NCBI GenBank assembly: GCA_021203205.1
Contig: JAJQBQ010000053.1
Span: 158,154 to 222,153, forward strand
DNA: 64,000 nt
Reading direction: 5' to 3'
Origin: Lachnospiraceae bacterium
Lineage (GTDB): Bacteria > Bacillota > Clostridia > Lachnospirales > Lachnospiraceae
The notes beneath the pieces were generated by a model that saw nothing but the letters and a program-made list of their open reading frames with translations, was not told the DNA's origin and searched no databases. Positions 25,332 through 33,360 of this stretch are shown piece after piece. The first letter of the stretch is position 1. Each line of letters begins with the position of its first letter. Position numbers and translations under genes: made by a program.

Positions 25332-26201
25332 TTAATCTTCCAGATTTTCCGTGTAATCTTCTTTCAGTGTCGTGATCACCAGAACTTCGGAAAGCTGTGA
25401 AAAATCCACCGCCAGAGTGACCTTTCCTGACTGCGTCAGATTGTTTTTATCTGCGGAGAGATCGCTGACATAGCCTACAAGCAGACCGGGCAGGAACTCG
25501 GAGCTGATGTTTGACGTGATTACCGCGGCACCCTCACTGACACTGACATCAATGGAAAGCTCTGTCAGCTCCAGAAAACCGTCTTCATATGCCGTGAGAC
25601 TGCCGGCCAGGACGCAGAGACTGTTGCTCTCCGAGACGACGACACTTACATTGCTCTCATCATCAATGATGGATCGGACTACCGCATAATGTTCGCCGCA
25701 GTCAGAAACAATTCCCACCAGCCCGCCGTCGGCGATGACATTCATTCCCGTTTCAACGCCGTCCGCAGTCCCTTTGTCGATCGTAAACTGGGAAAACCAG
25801 TTTCCTGAGGTTTTGCCGATCACGGTTGCCGCTATTTTATCATACTGTTCATAACTGTAATCAACGTCATACAGACCTTTCAGACGGTCCAGCTCATCAA
25901 GTTCGGTGGCAACGGAGCGGTTCCATTCTTCCAATTCTTCCACCTGCGCCCGCAGGGACTCATTCTCCGCCTGAAGTTCTTCTATGGTGTCGGAGTCTTC
26001 CAGCCAGCCTGCGATGGCGCTTCCCGCCGCATTGGTCCCCTTTTGCAGAGGAATGATCACCTTCGAATATACACTTCGAAAAGGTTCTGCGATGTCTTCG
26101 TAGAAGAAGCCCGTCACAATCAGTGCGGCGCACAGAAACAGCAGAACTGCCAGAACATATTTTGATTTCACTTGAAATTTCTTTCGGGTTGAGTTAGCCA
26201 A
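25332..26201 (-). CDS. mreC: Rod shape-determining protein MreC
   Basis: A 289-residue bitopic protein. A membrane segment (about 16-32), a coiled coil (about 72-105, DTIEELQAENESLRAQVEEL) and a beta-rich extracytoplasmic domain with VIGKTSGNWFSQFTIDKGTADGV and GLVGIV motifs. It organises PBP2/RodA along the wall. The start is TTG 26201 with AGAGGAAG ten bases before. It is separated from mreB by the MITE-like palindrome at 26223-26384. Confidence 0.93.
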   Translation of the reverse strand: MANSTRKKFQVKSKYVLAVLLFLCAALIVTGFFYEDIAEPFRSVYSKVIIPLQKGTNAAGSAIAGWLEDSDTIEELQAENESLRAQVEELEEWNRSVATELDELDRLKGLYDVDYSYEQYDKIAATVIGKTSGNWFSQFTIDKGTADGVETGMNVIADGGLVGIVSDCGEHYAVVRSIIDDESNVSVVVSESNSLCVLAGSLTAYEDGFLELTELSIDVSVSEGAAVITSNISSEFLPGLLVGYVSDLSADKNNLTQSGKVTLAVDFSQLSEVLVITTLKEDYTENLED

Positions 26202-26222
26202 AGCACATCTTCCTCTTATAAC

Positions 26223-26384
26223 TTAGGAGCTGTTAAGAAATAACATGTGCAGATTGTGCCGAATAATGTGTGAAGCACAGGTTATAAAAACGTAGCCGTA
26301 GCGGGCTACGGCGAGGCTTTTATGGCCTGTGATTCGCGCATTAGGCGGTGCAAGATGCATAAGGTATTTCTTAACAGATCCTTA
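26223..26384. mobile_element. MITE-like ~160-bp imperfect palindrome
   Basis: Terminal inverted repeats (about 26223-26242 and 26365-26384) share CTGTTAAGAAATA with one indel and one mismatch. Inward the arms keep pairing: GTGCC/GGC-GTGC, CACAGG/CCTGTG, ATAAAA/TTTTAT and a central CCGTAGC-GG-GCTACGG. The whole block could form one long cruciform. One end supplies the TAA stop of mreB. No ORF lies inside. It could alternatively be an oversized attenuator. Confidence 0.6.
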
Positions 26385-27398
26385 ATATGTCTTTTCATAT
26401 GGCACGTACATAAGTTCGCGGCGAAGTTTCACGTTCGCAAGAATCGCAGCAATGCCGCGGATTACCGTGCCGGTCGGCTCGTTTGCCACGTTTACCTTGA
26501 CATTCAGCGCACGGGCAAAATAATTCCCCAGATTCAGAAGTTCGGCGCTTCCGCCCGTGATGTAGACACCGTTTTTTACGATATCCTCACTCATCTCGGC
26601 GGGAATCTTGTCAAGAATCAGCCGGATTTGCTCCGCAATGGAGTACAGTACCTCCGAGATGGGCTCATACAAAAACGCAGAATCCAGTGTTTTGGAATCC
26701 GGAAGTCCTGTGATGGTGCTTCTCCCGTAAATCTGAAGGGAGCGGCCGGCTGTTCCGGCCGCATCCCCGACAGCAATCTTTAACTGTTCGGCTGTTTTTT
26801 CTCCGATCACAAGATTTTCTTTCTTGCGCACGGCATTTTTGATATTTTCGTTGATCTGCTTTCCGCCGATCAGAAGAAGTCTCGAATCGACGATACCGCC
26901 GGAAGCAATCATGGTGACTTCCGTCTGTGCGGCACCGATATTGACAATCAGACTCCCGCCGGGCGAGAGAATGTCAATTCCGATTCCCACCGCATCCGCC
27001 AGCGGCCGATCCACCAGAAAAATTTCCCTGGCATGAATACCAGCGTCTGCAATCATGTCGAGAATGGCACGCTTTGAGACCTCCGTGATGTCCATGGGAA
27101 TGGCGACACAAAACTTTGTTCCTTTAAAGACACGCCACTTTGCGGCTTTATGATACACACAGTAAAAAAGCATCTCCATGTGTTCGATCTGCGAAATCAC
27201 ACCGCGGAAAATCGGAGTATATACTTTGATATCTTCCGGCGCTTTCCCGTAGATTTCCCATGCTTCATCGCCAAACGCAATAATCTCATCGCGGCCCCGC
27301 AGAGCGATCATGGATTTTTCCGTATGAAACTGATTCGTGCTGCGCTCATAGAACTTCAGGCTGTCTGTCCCGAGATCTACGCCGAACATTCTTGCCAT
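26382..27398 (-). CDS. mreB: Actin-like rod shape protein MreB family
   Basis: A 338-residue actin-like ATPase that guides wall synthesis. Phosphate-1 GVDLGTDSLK, connect and phosphate-2 (LIVNIGAAQTEVTMIASGG), adenosine motif (VYITGGSAELLNL) and a C-terminal GTVIRGIAAIL are visible. It is diverged from canonical MreB, where DLGTANT and DIGGGTT are seen, so it may be an Mbl-like paralogue. TAGGAG precedes the ATG. Its stop codon is part of the palindromic element, implying that the element joined the end of the gene. Confidence 0.9.
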   Translation of the reverse strand: MARMFGVDLGTDSLKFYERSTNQFHTEKSMIALRGRDEIIAFGDEAWEIYGKAPEDIKVYTPIFRGVISQIEHMEMLFYCVYHKAAKWRVFKGTKFCVAIPMDITEVSKRAILDMIADAGIHAREIFLVDRPLADAVGIGIDILSPGGSLIVNIGAAQTEVTMIASGGIVDSRLLLIGGKQINENIKNAVRKKENLVIGEKTAEQLKIAVGDAAGTAGRSLQIYGRSTITGLPDSKTLDSAFLYEPISEVLYSIAEQIRLILDKIPAEMSEDIVKNGVYITGGSAELLNLGNYFARALNVKVNVANEPTGTVIRGIAAILANVKLRRELMYVPYEKTY

Positions 27399-27444
27399 AA
27401 AATATGCTCCTACAATTATTCAAAGGGTTGTAATCCACAGCTCC

Positions 27445-27477
27445 GTTCTGAAGTTTCGCGAAGGGACACTTCAGAAC
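27445..27477. promoter_or_regulatory. 10-bp hairpin upstream of mreB
   Basis: GTTCTGAAGT (27445-27454)/ACTTCAGAAC (27468-27477) lies between radC and mreB, ~50 bases before the mreB start. It may terminate radC transcription or regulate mreB; no clear T-run follows. Confidence 0.4.
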
Positions 27478-27547
27478 TCCAGAAAGTCTCATTTATATAT
27501 CAGCCATGAATCACAACAGCTAAAATACAGAACATGCCCCGCAGACA

Positions 27548-28288
27548 TTACATCCTGCTGATCTCAGTCCAGTGTTTCGTATCATACAGGCTTAAAAAAG
27601 TCCCGTCGCCGATAATCAGGTGATCGTTCAGCGATATGCCCAGAAGCTTTCCGGCCTGACAGATCCGTTTTGTCGCCACAATATCCGCAATGCTGGGGCT
27701 GGTATCCCCGCTGGGGTGATTGTGCAGCAGGACAATGGAGGCGGCATTATACTTTAATGCCAGACGAAAAACCTCACGAGGATGCATAAATGTCTCGTCA
27801 AGTCCGCCGGTCGACACAATCGCATCGCCCAGAAAACGCTTTTTGGAATCCAGAAAAATCACCATGACACACTCGGTGGGACGATGCCGCAGTTCTTCCA
27901 TATAATAGTCTGCGATGGTTGACGGCTCCGAAAAATCCAGTTTTTCCGCTGCTTTTGCCTTCCAGATGCGGCCGGACAGCTCCGCGAGGCAGAGTATCTG
28001 TACCGTTTTCACCGGACCGACGCCGTGAAGGCTCTTCAGCTGCCGGTCTGTCAGACTGAGCAGGCCTTTTAGTCCCTGCCTGCCCGGCACAAGATTCAAA
28101 ATGCGCTCCGCAAGTTCTGTGGAATTTTCTTTTGAATTTCCTGTGCGGATGATCACCGCGAGAAGCTCCGCGTCCGTAAGGCTCTTTGCCCCGTACCTGA
28201 GACAGCGCTCGTATGGGCGCTCTGCGTCCGGTATATCCTTCATACGGCGGCGTTCCCGTTCCGCCGTATCATCTGCGGAATCTGACAT
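27548..28288 (-). CDS. radC: RadC family JAB-domain protein
   Basis: A 246-residue protein. The N-terminal UPF0758 helical part carries LTDAELLAVIIRTG and an HhH motif (SLHGVGPVKTVQIL). The C-terminal JAMM/MPN+ domain carries HNHPSGDTSPSIADI. The family is widespread with unclear function despite the historical DNA-repair name. ATG 28288 with AGGAAG is preferred to an upstream ATG (28342) without RBS. It is upstream of mreB, as in B. subtilis. Confidence 0.93.
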   Translation of the reverse strand: MSDSADDTAERERRRMKDIPDAERPYERCLRYGAKSLTDAELLAVIIRTGNSKENSTELAERILNLVPGRQGLKGLLSLTDRQLKSLHGVGPVKTVQILCLAELSGRIWKAKAAEKLDFSEPSTIADYYMEELRHRPTECVMVIFLDSKKRFLGDAIVSTGGLDETFMHPREVFRLALKYNAASIVLLHNHPSGDTSPSIADIVATKRICQAGKLLGISLNDHLIIGDGTFLSLYDTKHWTEISRM

Positions 28289-28533
28289 GTTTTTCGCTTC
28301 CTGAAACGGAAAATCAATACTGTTCGTTACTTTTTTTGTCATAAATTGATGCCGGGCTCAAATGCATGACACCATGTTTTCAGGTGTCATGGCAATCGAA
28401 TACCCGAAATGCACCTCTCCGGTTGCAACGGGCGCCGTATGCTTTCCATATGGAATGCTTAATGTGACGGCGCTGCGGACCCTGCATGATAATGAAGCCT
28501 GAGCTTTCCCTGCATTCCGGGCTTCACGGCAGG

Positions 28534-29850
28534 TCACATCACGGAATGATAACACAGTTTTTCCTTTTTTACAAGACCGCGATCCACTAATTTCTGGAGC
28601 GCTTTTAAAATTCCGTGTTTTGCATGATACCAGGTAAGACCTCCCTGAAAATAGGCCGCATAGGGCGGCTTCAGGGGTCCGTCCGCGGACAGTTCGATGG
28701 AAGAGCCCTGCACAAAAGCGCCGGCCGCCATGATAACATCCGAATCATACCCGGGCATCGGCCAGGGCTCCGGCGTGACATAACTGTCCACCGGGGCGGC
28801 TTCCTGGATTCCCTCGCAGAAGGCAATGAGTCCCTCGGGCGTGCCAAAGCTCACCGCCTGGATAATATCATGACGCTCTTCGGTTCCGTCTGGCACCACA
28901 GGAAAACCGAGCAGTTCAAAAATATTTGCGGCGAAGACAGCCCCTTTGAGTGCCCCGGCCGTCACCGTCGGCGCAAGAAACAGCCCCTGATAAAAGCTGG
29001 TCATTACACCGAGATTTGCGCCGACCTCCTTCGCCAGACCCGGTGCGGTCAGCCTTGCAGCCGCCCGGTCAACACACGTTTTTGTACCGCAGATGTAACC
29101 GCCGGTAGCGGCGAGACCGCCGCCCGGATTTTTAATCAGAGAGCCGACGATCATGTCCGCACCGAAATCCGACGGTTCTGCCGTCTCGACAAATTCCCCG
29201 TAACAGTTATCTACCATGACCGGTACCTGCGGACAGATGTCTTTCACAAAGCGGATCGCCGCACCGATCTCCTCCACGCCGAGCGTCGGTCTTGTCTGAT
29301 AGCCTTTTGAACGCTGAATAATGATCAGATGAATATCGTTGTACTCTTTCAATGCCGTTTCTATCGCGTGGTAATCAAAAGAACCACGTTCCGTAAGGTC
29401 AACCTGAGCATAGGAAATTCCGTATTCCTTTAAAGAACCAACCGATTCCCGGATGCCGATTACCTCTTCGAGGGTATCATAGGGCTTTCCGGAGATCGAA
29501 AGAATTCGGCCGCCGGGTCTTGTGTTCGCTGCCATTGCGAGGGCGAGCGCGTGTGTTCCGCAGGTAATCTGCGGACGTACCAGCGCTGATTCCGTGTGGA
29601 ACACTTTTGCGTACACTTCTTCCAGAGTATCCCTGCCGAGATCATTGTACCCATAGCCGGTGGAAGTCAGAAAACAGCCCTCGCTCACCCGACATTCCTG
29701 CATGGCAAGCAGTACCTTTAGCTGATTTGCCTCCGCAGTTTCGTCAATTTTTTCAAATCTCTCTTTCAATCTGTCTTCTGTCGCTTTTCCGAAGGCAATG
29801 ACCTCCGGCGACAGGCCGAGTTTTTCCTGATAATATGTTGTGTCTGACAT
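28534..29850 (-). CDS. Methionine gamma-lyase family / aluminium-resistance-type PLP protein
   Basis: A 438-residue fold-type I PLP protein of the YnbB family. The cofactor lysine is probably in MIVGSLIKNPGGGLAATGGY. YGYNDLGRDTLEEVYA, TCGTHALALAM and VMVDNCYGEF are family-typical. It is annotated as a Cys/Met metabolism enzyme in many Firmicutes, with no proven reaction. AGAGG precedes ATG 29850. It follows miaA with a 34-base gap, as in other Clostridia. Confidence 0.88.
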   Translation of the reverse strand: MSDTTYYQEKLGLSPEVIAFGKATEDRLKERFEKIDETAEANQLKVLLAMQECRVSEGCFLTSTGYGYNDLGRDTLEEVYAKVFHTESALVRPQITCGTHALALAMAANTRPGGRILSISGKPYDTLEEVIGIRESVGSLKEYGISYAQVDLTERGSFDYHAIETALKEYNDIHLIIIQRSKGYQTRPTLGVEEIGAAIRFVKDICPQVPVMVDNCYGEFVETAEPSDFGADMIVGSLIKNPGGGLAATGGYICGTKTCVDRAAARLTAPGLAKEVGANLGVMTSFYQGLFLAPTVTAGALKGAVFAANIFELLGFPVVPDGTEERHDIIQAVSFGTPEGLIAFCEGIQEAAPVDSYVTPEPWPMPGYDSDVIMAAGAFVQGSSIELSADGPLKPPYAAYFQGGLTWYHAKHGILKALQKLVDRGLVKKEKLCYHSVM

Positions 29851-29884
29851 AATAACCTCTTTTACCGCTCTATTTCATAAACTT

Positions 29885-30844
29885 TTATAGTATCTGTTTC
29901 TCACGCAGCCTACCCACGAGAAAGGCAAGAATCCGGTTCTGATCATACGAAAAAGTCTCCATCGGTACCATGGTCACCTCTTTTTCTCTGCCGAACCAGG
30001 TCAGCTGCCTTTTTGCGAAATGCCTTGTGTTTGTGGCGATTACTTCCTGCGCTTCCTCCAGTGTCATTTCCCCGTCCAGCGCGGCGAGAAGTTCCTTATA
30101 TCCCAACCCCTGCATGGATACCAGGTCTCTGGTGTATCCCATGTCCTTTAAGTGCTTCACCTCGTCTGTAAGTCCTGCATCGAACATGTTCTGCACACGT
30201 GTATTGATGCGGGTATACAGCTCGGCACGCGGTCGGTTCAGGACAAAATATTCAAAATTCCAGGGAGATTTCTTTTGCCGCTGCTGTGCGTTGTGATCCG
30301 AGATCCGCTCACCGGTCTGGTGATAAAATTCCAGCGCGCGGACGACCCTCTTTTTATTGTGGGGATGAATCACCTTTGCGGAAACCGGATCGACCTCCCG
30401 GAGCATCCGAAAAAGCACATCTTCTTCCATCCCTTCCAGACTGCTGCGGTAAGACGTGTCCCCGCCATTGTCGGTAAAATCAATATCATACAGAAGTCCC
30501 TGTATATAAAATCCGGTTCCGCCAACCACAATCGGAATATGACCGCGCCCCCGGATTCCCCGGATGGCCTCTTTGGCCATGGACTGAAAACGGACGATAT
30601 TAAATTCTTCCGACGGATCCAGCACATCAATCAGGTGGTGTGGAACGCCATCCATTTCCTCCGGGCGGATTTTCGCGGATCCGATATCCATGTATTTGTA
30701 AATCTGAATGGAATCGGCGCTGATGATCTCACCATGGATCGCTTTCGCAAGCGCTATGGAAAGCTCGGTTTTTCCCACTGCGGTAGGACCGGTCAAAACG
30801 ACCAGCGGATCCCCAACGTGGATTTCCGGCGAAGCTTCTTTCAT
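29885..30844 (-). CDS. miaA: tRNA dimethylallyltransferase MiaA
   Basis: A 319-residue enzyme that prenylates A37 of tRNAs reading U-starting codons. Motifs are P-loop LTGPTAVGKTELS, SADSIQIYKYMDIGSAK, PHHLIDVLDP, PIVVGGTGFYIQGLLY and RHFAKRQLTWFG. ATG 30844 (MKEASPE) is preferred over 30892; AAGAG precedes it. It supplies the i6A substrate for MiaB, encoded further upstream in the same run. Confidence 0.96.
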   Translation of the reverse strand: MKEASPEIHVGDPLVVLTGPTAVGKTELSIALAKAIHGEIISADSIQIYKYMDIGSAKIRPEEMDGVPHHLIDVLDPSEEFNIVRFQSMAKEAIRGIRGRGHIPIVVGGTGFYIQGLLYDIDFTDNGGDTSYRSSLEGMEEDVLFRMLREVDPVSAKVIHPHNKKRVVRALEFYHQTGERISDHNAQQRQKKSPWNFEYFVLNRPRAELYTRINTRVQNMFDAGLTDEVKHLKDMGYTRDLVSMQGLGYKELLAALDGEMTLEEAQEVIATNTRHFAKRQLTWFGREKEVTMVPMETFSYDQNRILAFLVGRLREKQIL

Positions 30845-31001
30845 CCTAAATCTCTTTTCCTTTCGATTATATACCCCAAATTCTGACGTCAACTAAGTTA
30901 CCGTGTAGTGTATCCGTGCATCGCAAATTTTCCCCCTCTTCTCATGCCTGTTTTGCGGTCGCCACCGTGAGGAAGTTCGCCTCGGAAATCCCCATTAGTC
31001 A

Positions 31002-33230
31002 TCACAGAATCCTTTTGAATTTCTTCTCCATCTCATATTTGCTCATGGTAATGATTGTCGGCCTGCCGTGCGGGCAGTGGAACGGCTGGTCAAGCGTCAG
31101 AAGCTCATCGATCAGTCTTGCCGCTTCGGCGGTGGAGATACGGTGGTTCCCCTTGATTGCGGCCTTGCAGGACATGGATGCCACGCGCTCCTGGATGAGC
31201 TTTGAATCGTGAATCTGGTCAAGATCGTCCAGAGAGTCAATCAAATCAATCAAAAGATCCTGTTTGGATATGGAGAGCAGGTTGTCCGGCACACCGCGCA
31301 CCGCGTAATCCCTCTCGCCAAAGTGTTCGATTTCGAAACCGATAGCGGTAAAATAATCCATATACCGGGATAAGAGCTGCTCTTCCCGCATGGACAGATG
31401 GATGATGATCGGCGGGTTGATCTGCTGTACCGTATACTGTCGATGTTCAAAAGACTTCATGGTGCGTTCGTACAGTATTTTTTCGTGCGCCGCATGCTGG
31501 TCAATGATATACATCTGATCCCGGTATTCCACGATCCAGTAGGTCTCGAATACCTGTCCGACGATCCGATAATCTTTTTTCTTTGCGCTGTCATCCTCCT
31601 CGTCAAACAGGCTCATCTGCAGAATTTTTCCTGCTGTTTCCGTTTCCCGCCGGTGCTCTTCGGCTTCTGCTTTCCGCTTCGGTCCATAGATCGTTTCCTC
31701 CTCTTTCAGCCGTTCGGCCTCAAAAATTTCCGCGGGGCGGATCGGTTTCGGGGGACGATACGGTTCCCCGACCGGGCCGCTTTCATCGCGGACTTCGGCA
31801 ACCGTATCCGCAATCATTATATCCGCAGTATCGGATTTTCGTGTGGATATATTCTGTGACGGGAATTCCCTCATTCCGGATATTATTTCGGTTTTATTGA
31901 CGGAACCTTTCGATTCCGGTGCCGTCACAGCCGTGAACCTGTTCAACGGCGACAGGACTCCGGCTGTGTTTTCACTCGATGCCGGTTTCGAGGGAACGCC
32001 CCCGGCCCGTGGTTCGGCAGCAGCCGCAGTTCCTGACAGGGGAGCAGCCTTCGGCTCCGGCAGGGTAGCCACGGTCACCGCCGGCTTTGCCCGCAGCGCT
32101 TCCGCCAGGGTTTCATAAATAAAATGATAAATGAGCTCTCTGTCCTTAAAACGTATTTCCATCTTTGCCGGATGAACATTGACATCCAGCTGTTCCGGAT
32201 CAATTTTAAGCTGCAGCACAACCAGCGGATATTTGTGCTGCATCAGATAGGGCGCGTAAGCATCCTCGATTGCCCTGGCGATCAGAGAGCTTTTGATATA
32301 TCTTCCGTTGACAAAATAAATTTCATAGCTGCGGTTGCCGCGGGCGATGACAGGCTTCCCGGCGAAACCGGAGACAGATATTCTGCCTGCTTCTTTCGTT
32401 TTTTCCGAAATGCTTTCGGCGGTCTCGTCTTCGGAAGCGGCTGCTTCTGACGGATTTTCGATTTCCGCCGCAGAAGGTTTCGCGGAAGCCAAATGTCCGT
32501 CAGAAACAGCAGTCTGTTCCGCAGAAAGACCGTTGGCATTTTCAAAATCTGACGTGCCTGTCTCAATCAGGTTTTCCGCGATTTCCCTTCCGTATACCTG
32601 GTAGATGCAATCTTTAAGTTTATGATTCCCGGATGTATGAATTTTGTTCTGACCATTCACAATGTAGCGGATGGAAATGCCGGGATGGGAAAGGGCGATT
32701 CGCTCGATGATCTCGGATACCTGTGCGGCCTCTCCCGCTGCCGTCTTTAAAAACTTTCGGCGGGCCGGCGTGTGGTAGAACAGATTTTTGACGATGAACG
32801 TCGTTCCGTCGGGGGTGCCAACTTCCTCAAGCGAGCGTTCCACACCGCCTTCGATGACGTAGCGCACGCCGACGATATCCCGGCGCCGTTTTGTGAGCAC
32901 TTCCACCTGTGAAACGGCGGCAATGCTTGACAGTGCCTCGCCGCGGAAACCGAGAGAGGATACGCTGATCAGATCGGCAGCATTGCGGATCTTGCTGGTT
33001 GTATGACGCAAAAAAGCAATCCGAATATCCTCCTTCGCGATGCCGGCGCCGTTATCCGTGATCCTTATATAGGAAATACCGCCGTCACGGATCTCCACCG
33101 TCACCGCGGATGCGCCGGCGTCAATCGCATTTTCGACCAGTTCCTTGACAACGCTTGCCGGCCTTTCAATCACTTCGCCCGCCGCAATCTGATTGATTGT
33201 GGACTCATCCAGTTCATGTATGATTCCCAT
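31002..33230 (-). CDS. mutL: DNA mismatch repair protein MutL
   Basis: A 742-residue GHKL ATPase/endonuclease. The N-terminal domain shows NQIAAGEVIERPASVVKELVENAIDAGA, DNGAGI, GFRGEALSSI. A long Pro/Ala/Glu-rich linker (about 340-545) follows. The C-terminal endonuclease motif is DQHAAHEKILYE, and CPHGRPT lies near the end, so it should nick DNA as in organisms without MutH. It is downstream of mutS. Confidence 0.96.
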   Translation of the reverse strand: MGIIHELDESTINQIAAGEVIERPASVVKELVENAIDAGASAVTVEIRDGGISYIRITDNGAGIAKEDIRIAFLRHTTSKIRNAADLISVSSLGFRGEALSSIAAVSQVEVLTKRRRDIVGVRYVIEGGVERSLEEVGTPDGTTFIVKNLFYHTPARRKFLKTAAGEAAQVSEIIERIALSHPGISIRYIVNGQNKIHTSGNHKLKDCIYQVYGREIAENLIETGTSDFENANGLSAEQTAVSDGHLASAKPSAAEIENPSEAAASEDETAESISEKTKEAGRISVSGFAGKPVIARGNRSYEIYFVNGRYIKSSLIARAIEDAYAPYLMQHKYPLVVLQLKIDPEQLDVNVHPAKMEIRFKDRELIYHFIYETLAEALRAKPAVTVATLPEPKAAPLSGTAAAAEPRAGGVPSKPASSENTAGVLSPLNRFTAVTAPESKGSVNKTEIISGMREFPSQNISTRKSDTADIMIADTVAEVRDESGPVGEPYRPPKPIRPAEIFEAERLKEEETIYGPKRKAEAEEHRRETETAGKILQMSLFDEEDDSAKKKDYRIVGQVFETYWIVEYRDQMYIIDQHAAHEKILYERTMKSFEHRQYTVQQINPPIIIHLSMREEQLLSRYMDYFTAIGFEIEHFGERDYAVRGVPDNLLSISKQDLLIDLIDSLDDLDQIHDSKLIQERVASMSCKAAIKGNHRISTAEAARLIDELLTLDQPFHCPHGRPTIITMSKYEMEKKFKRIL

Positions 33231-33360
33231 AGGGCAGAAACCTCTTAAGATAAATTTTGCTGATTATTTTTTTCTGTAGAACCGGATTCCTGCAAATGCT
33301 TTCACGGTTCCCACTGCTTCATCTGTGAAACCGGATTTTCAGGCGATTCCGCAGTTTACC

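Noticed and set aside
28358-28555. 65-codon leftward frame between radC and the PLP lyase-like gene
   Set aside because: Begins inside the 3' end of the upstream gene with GTG and no RBS, and has no family features.
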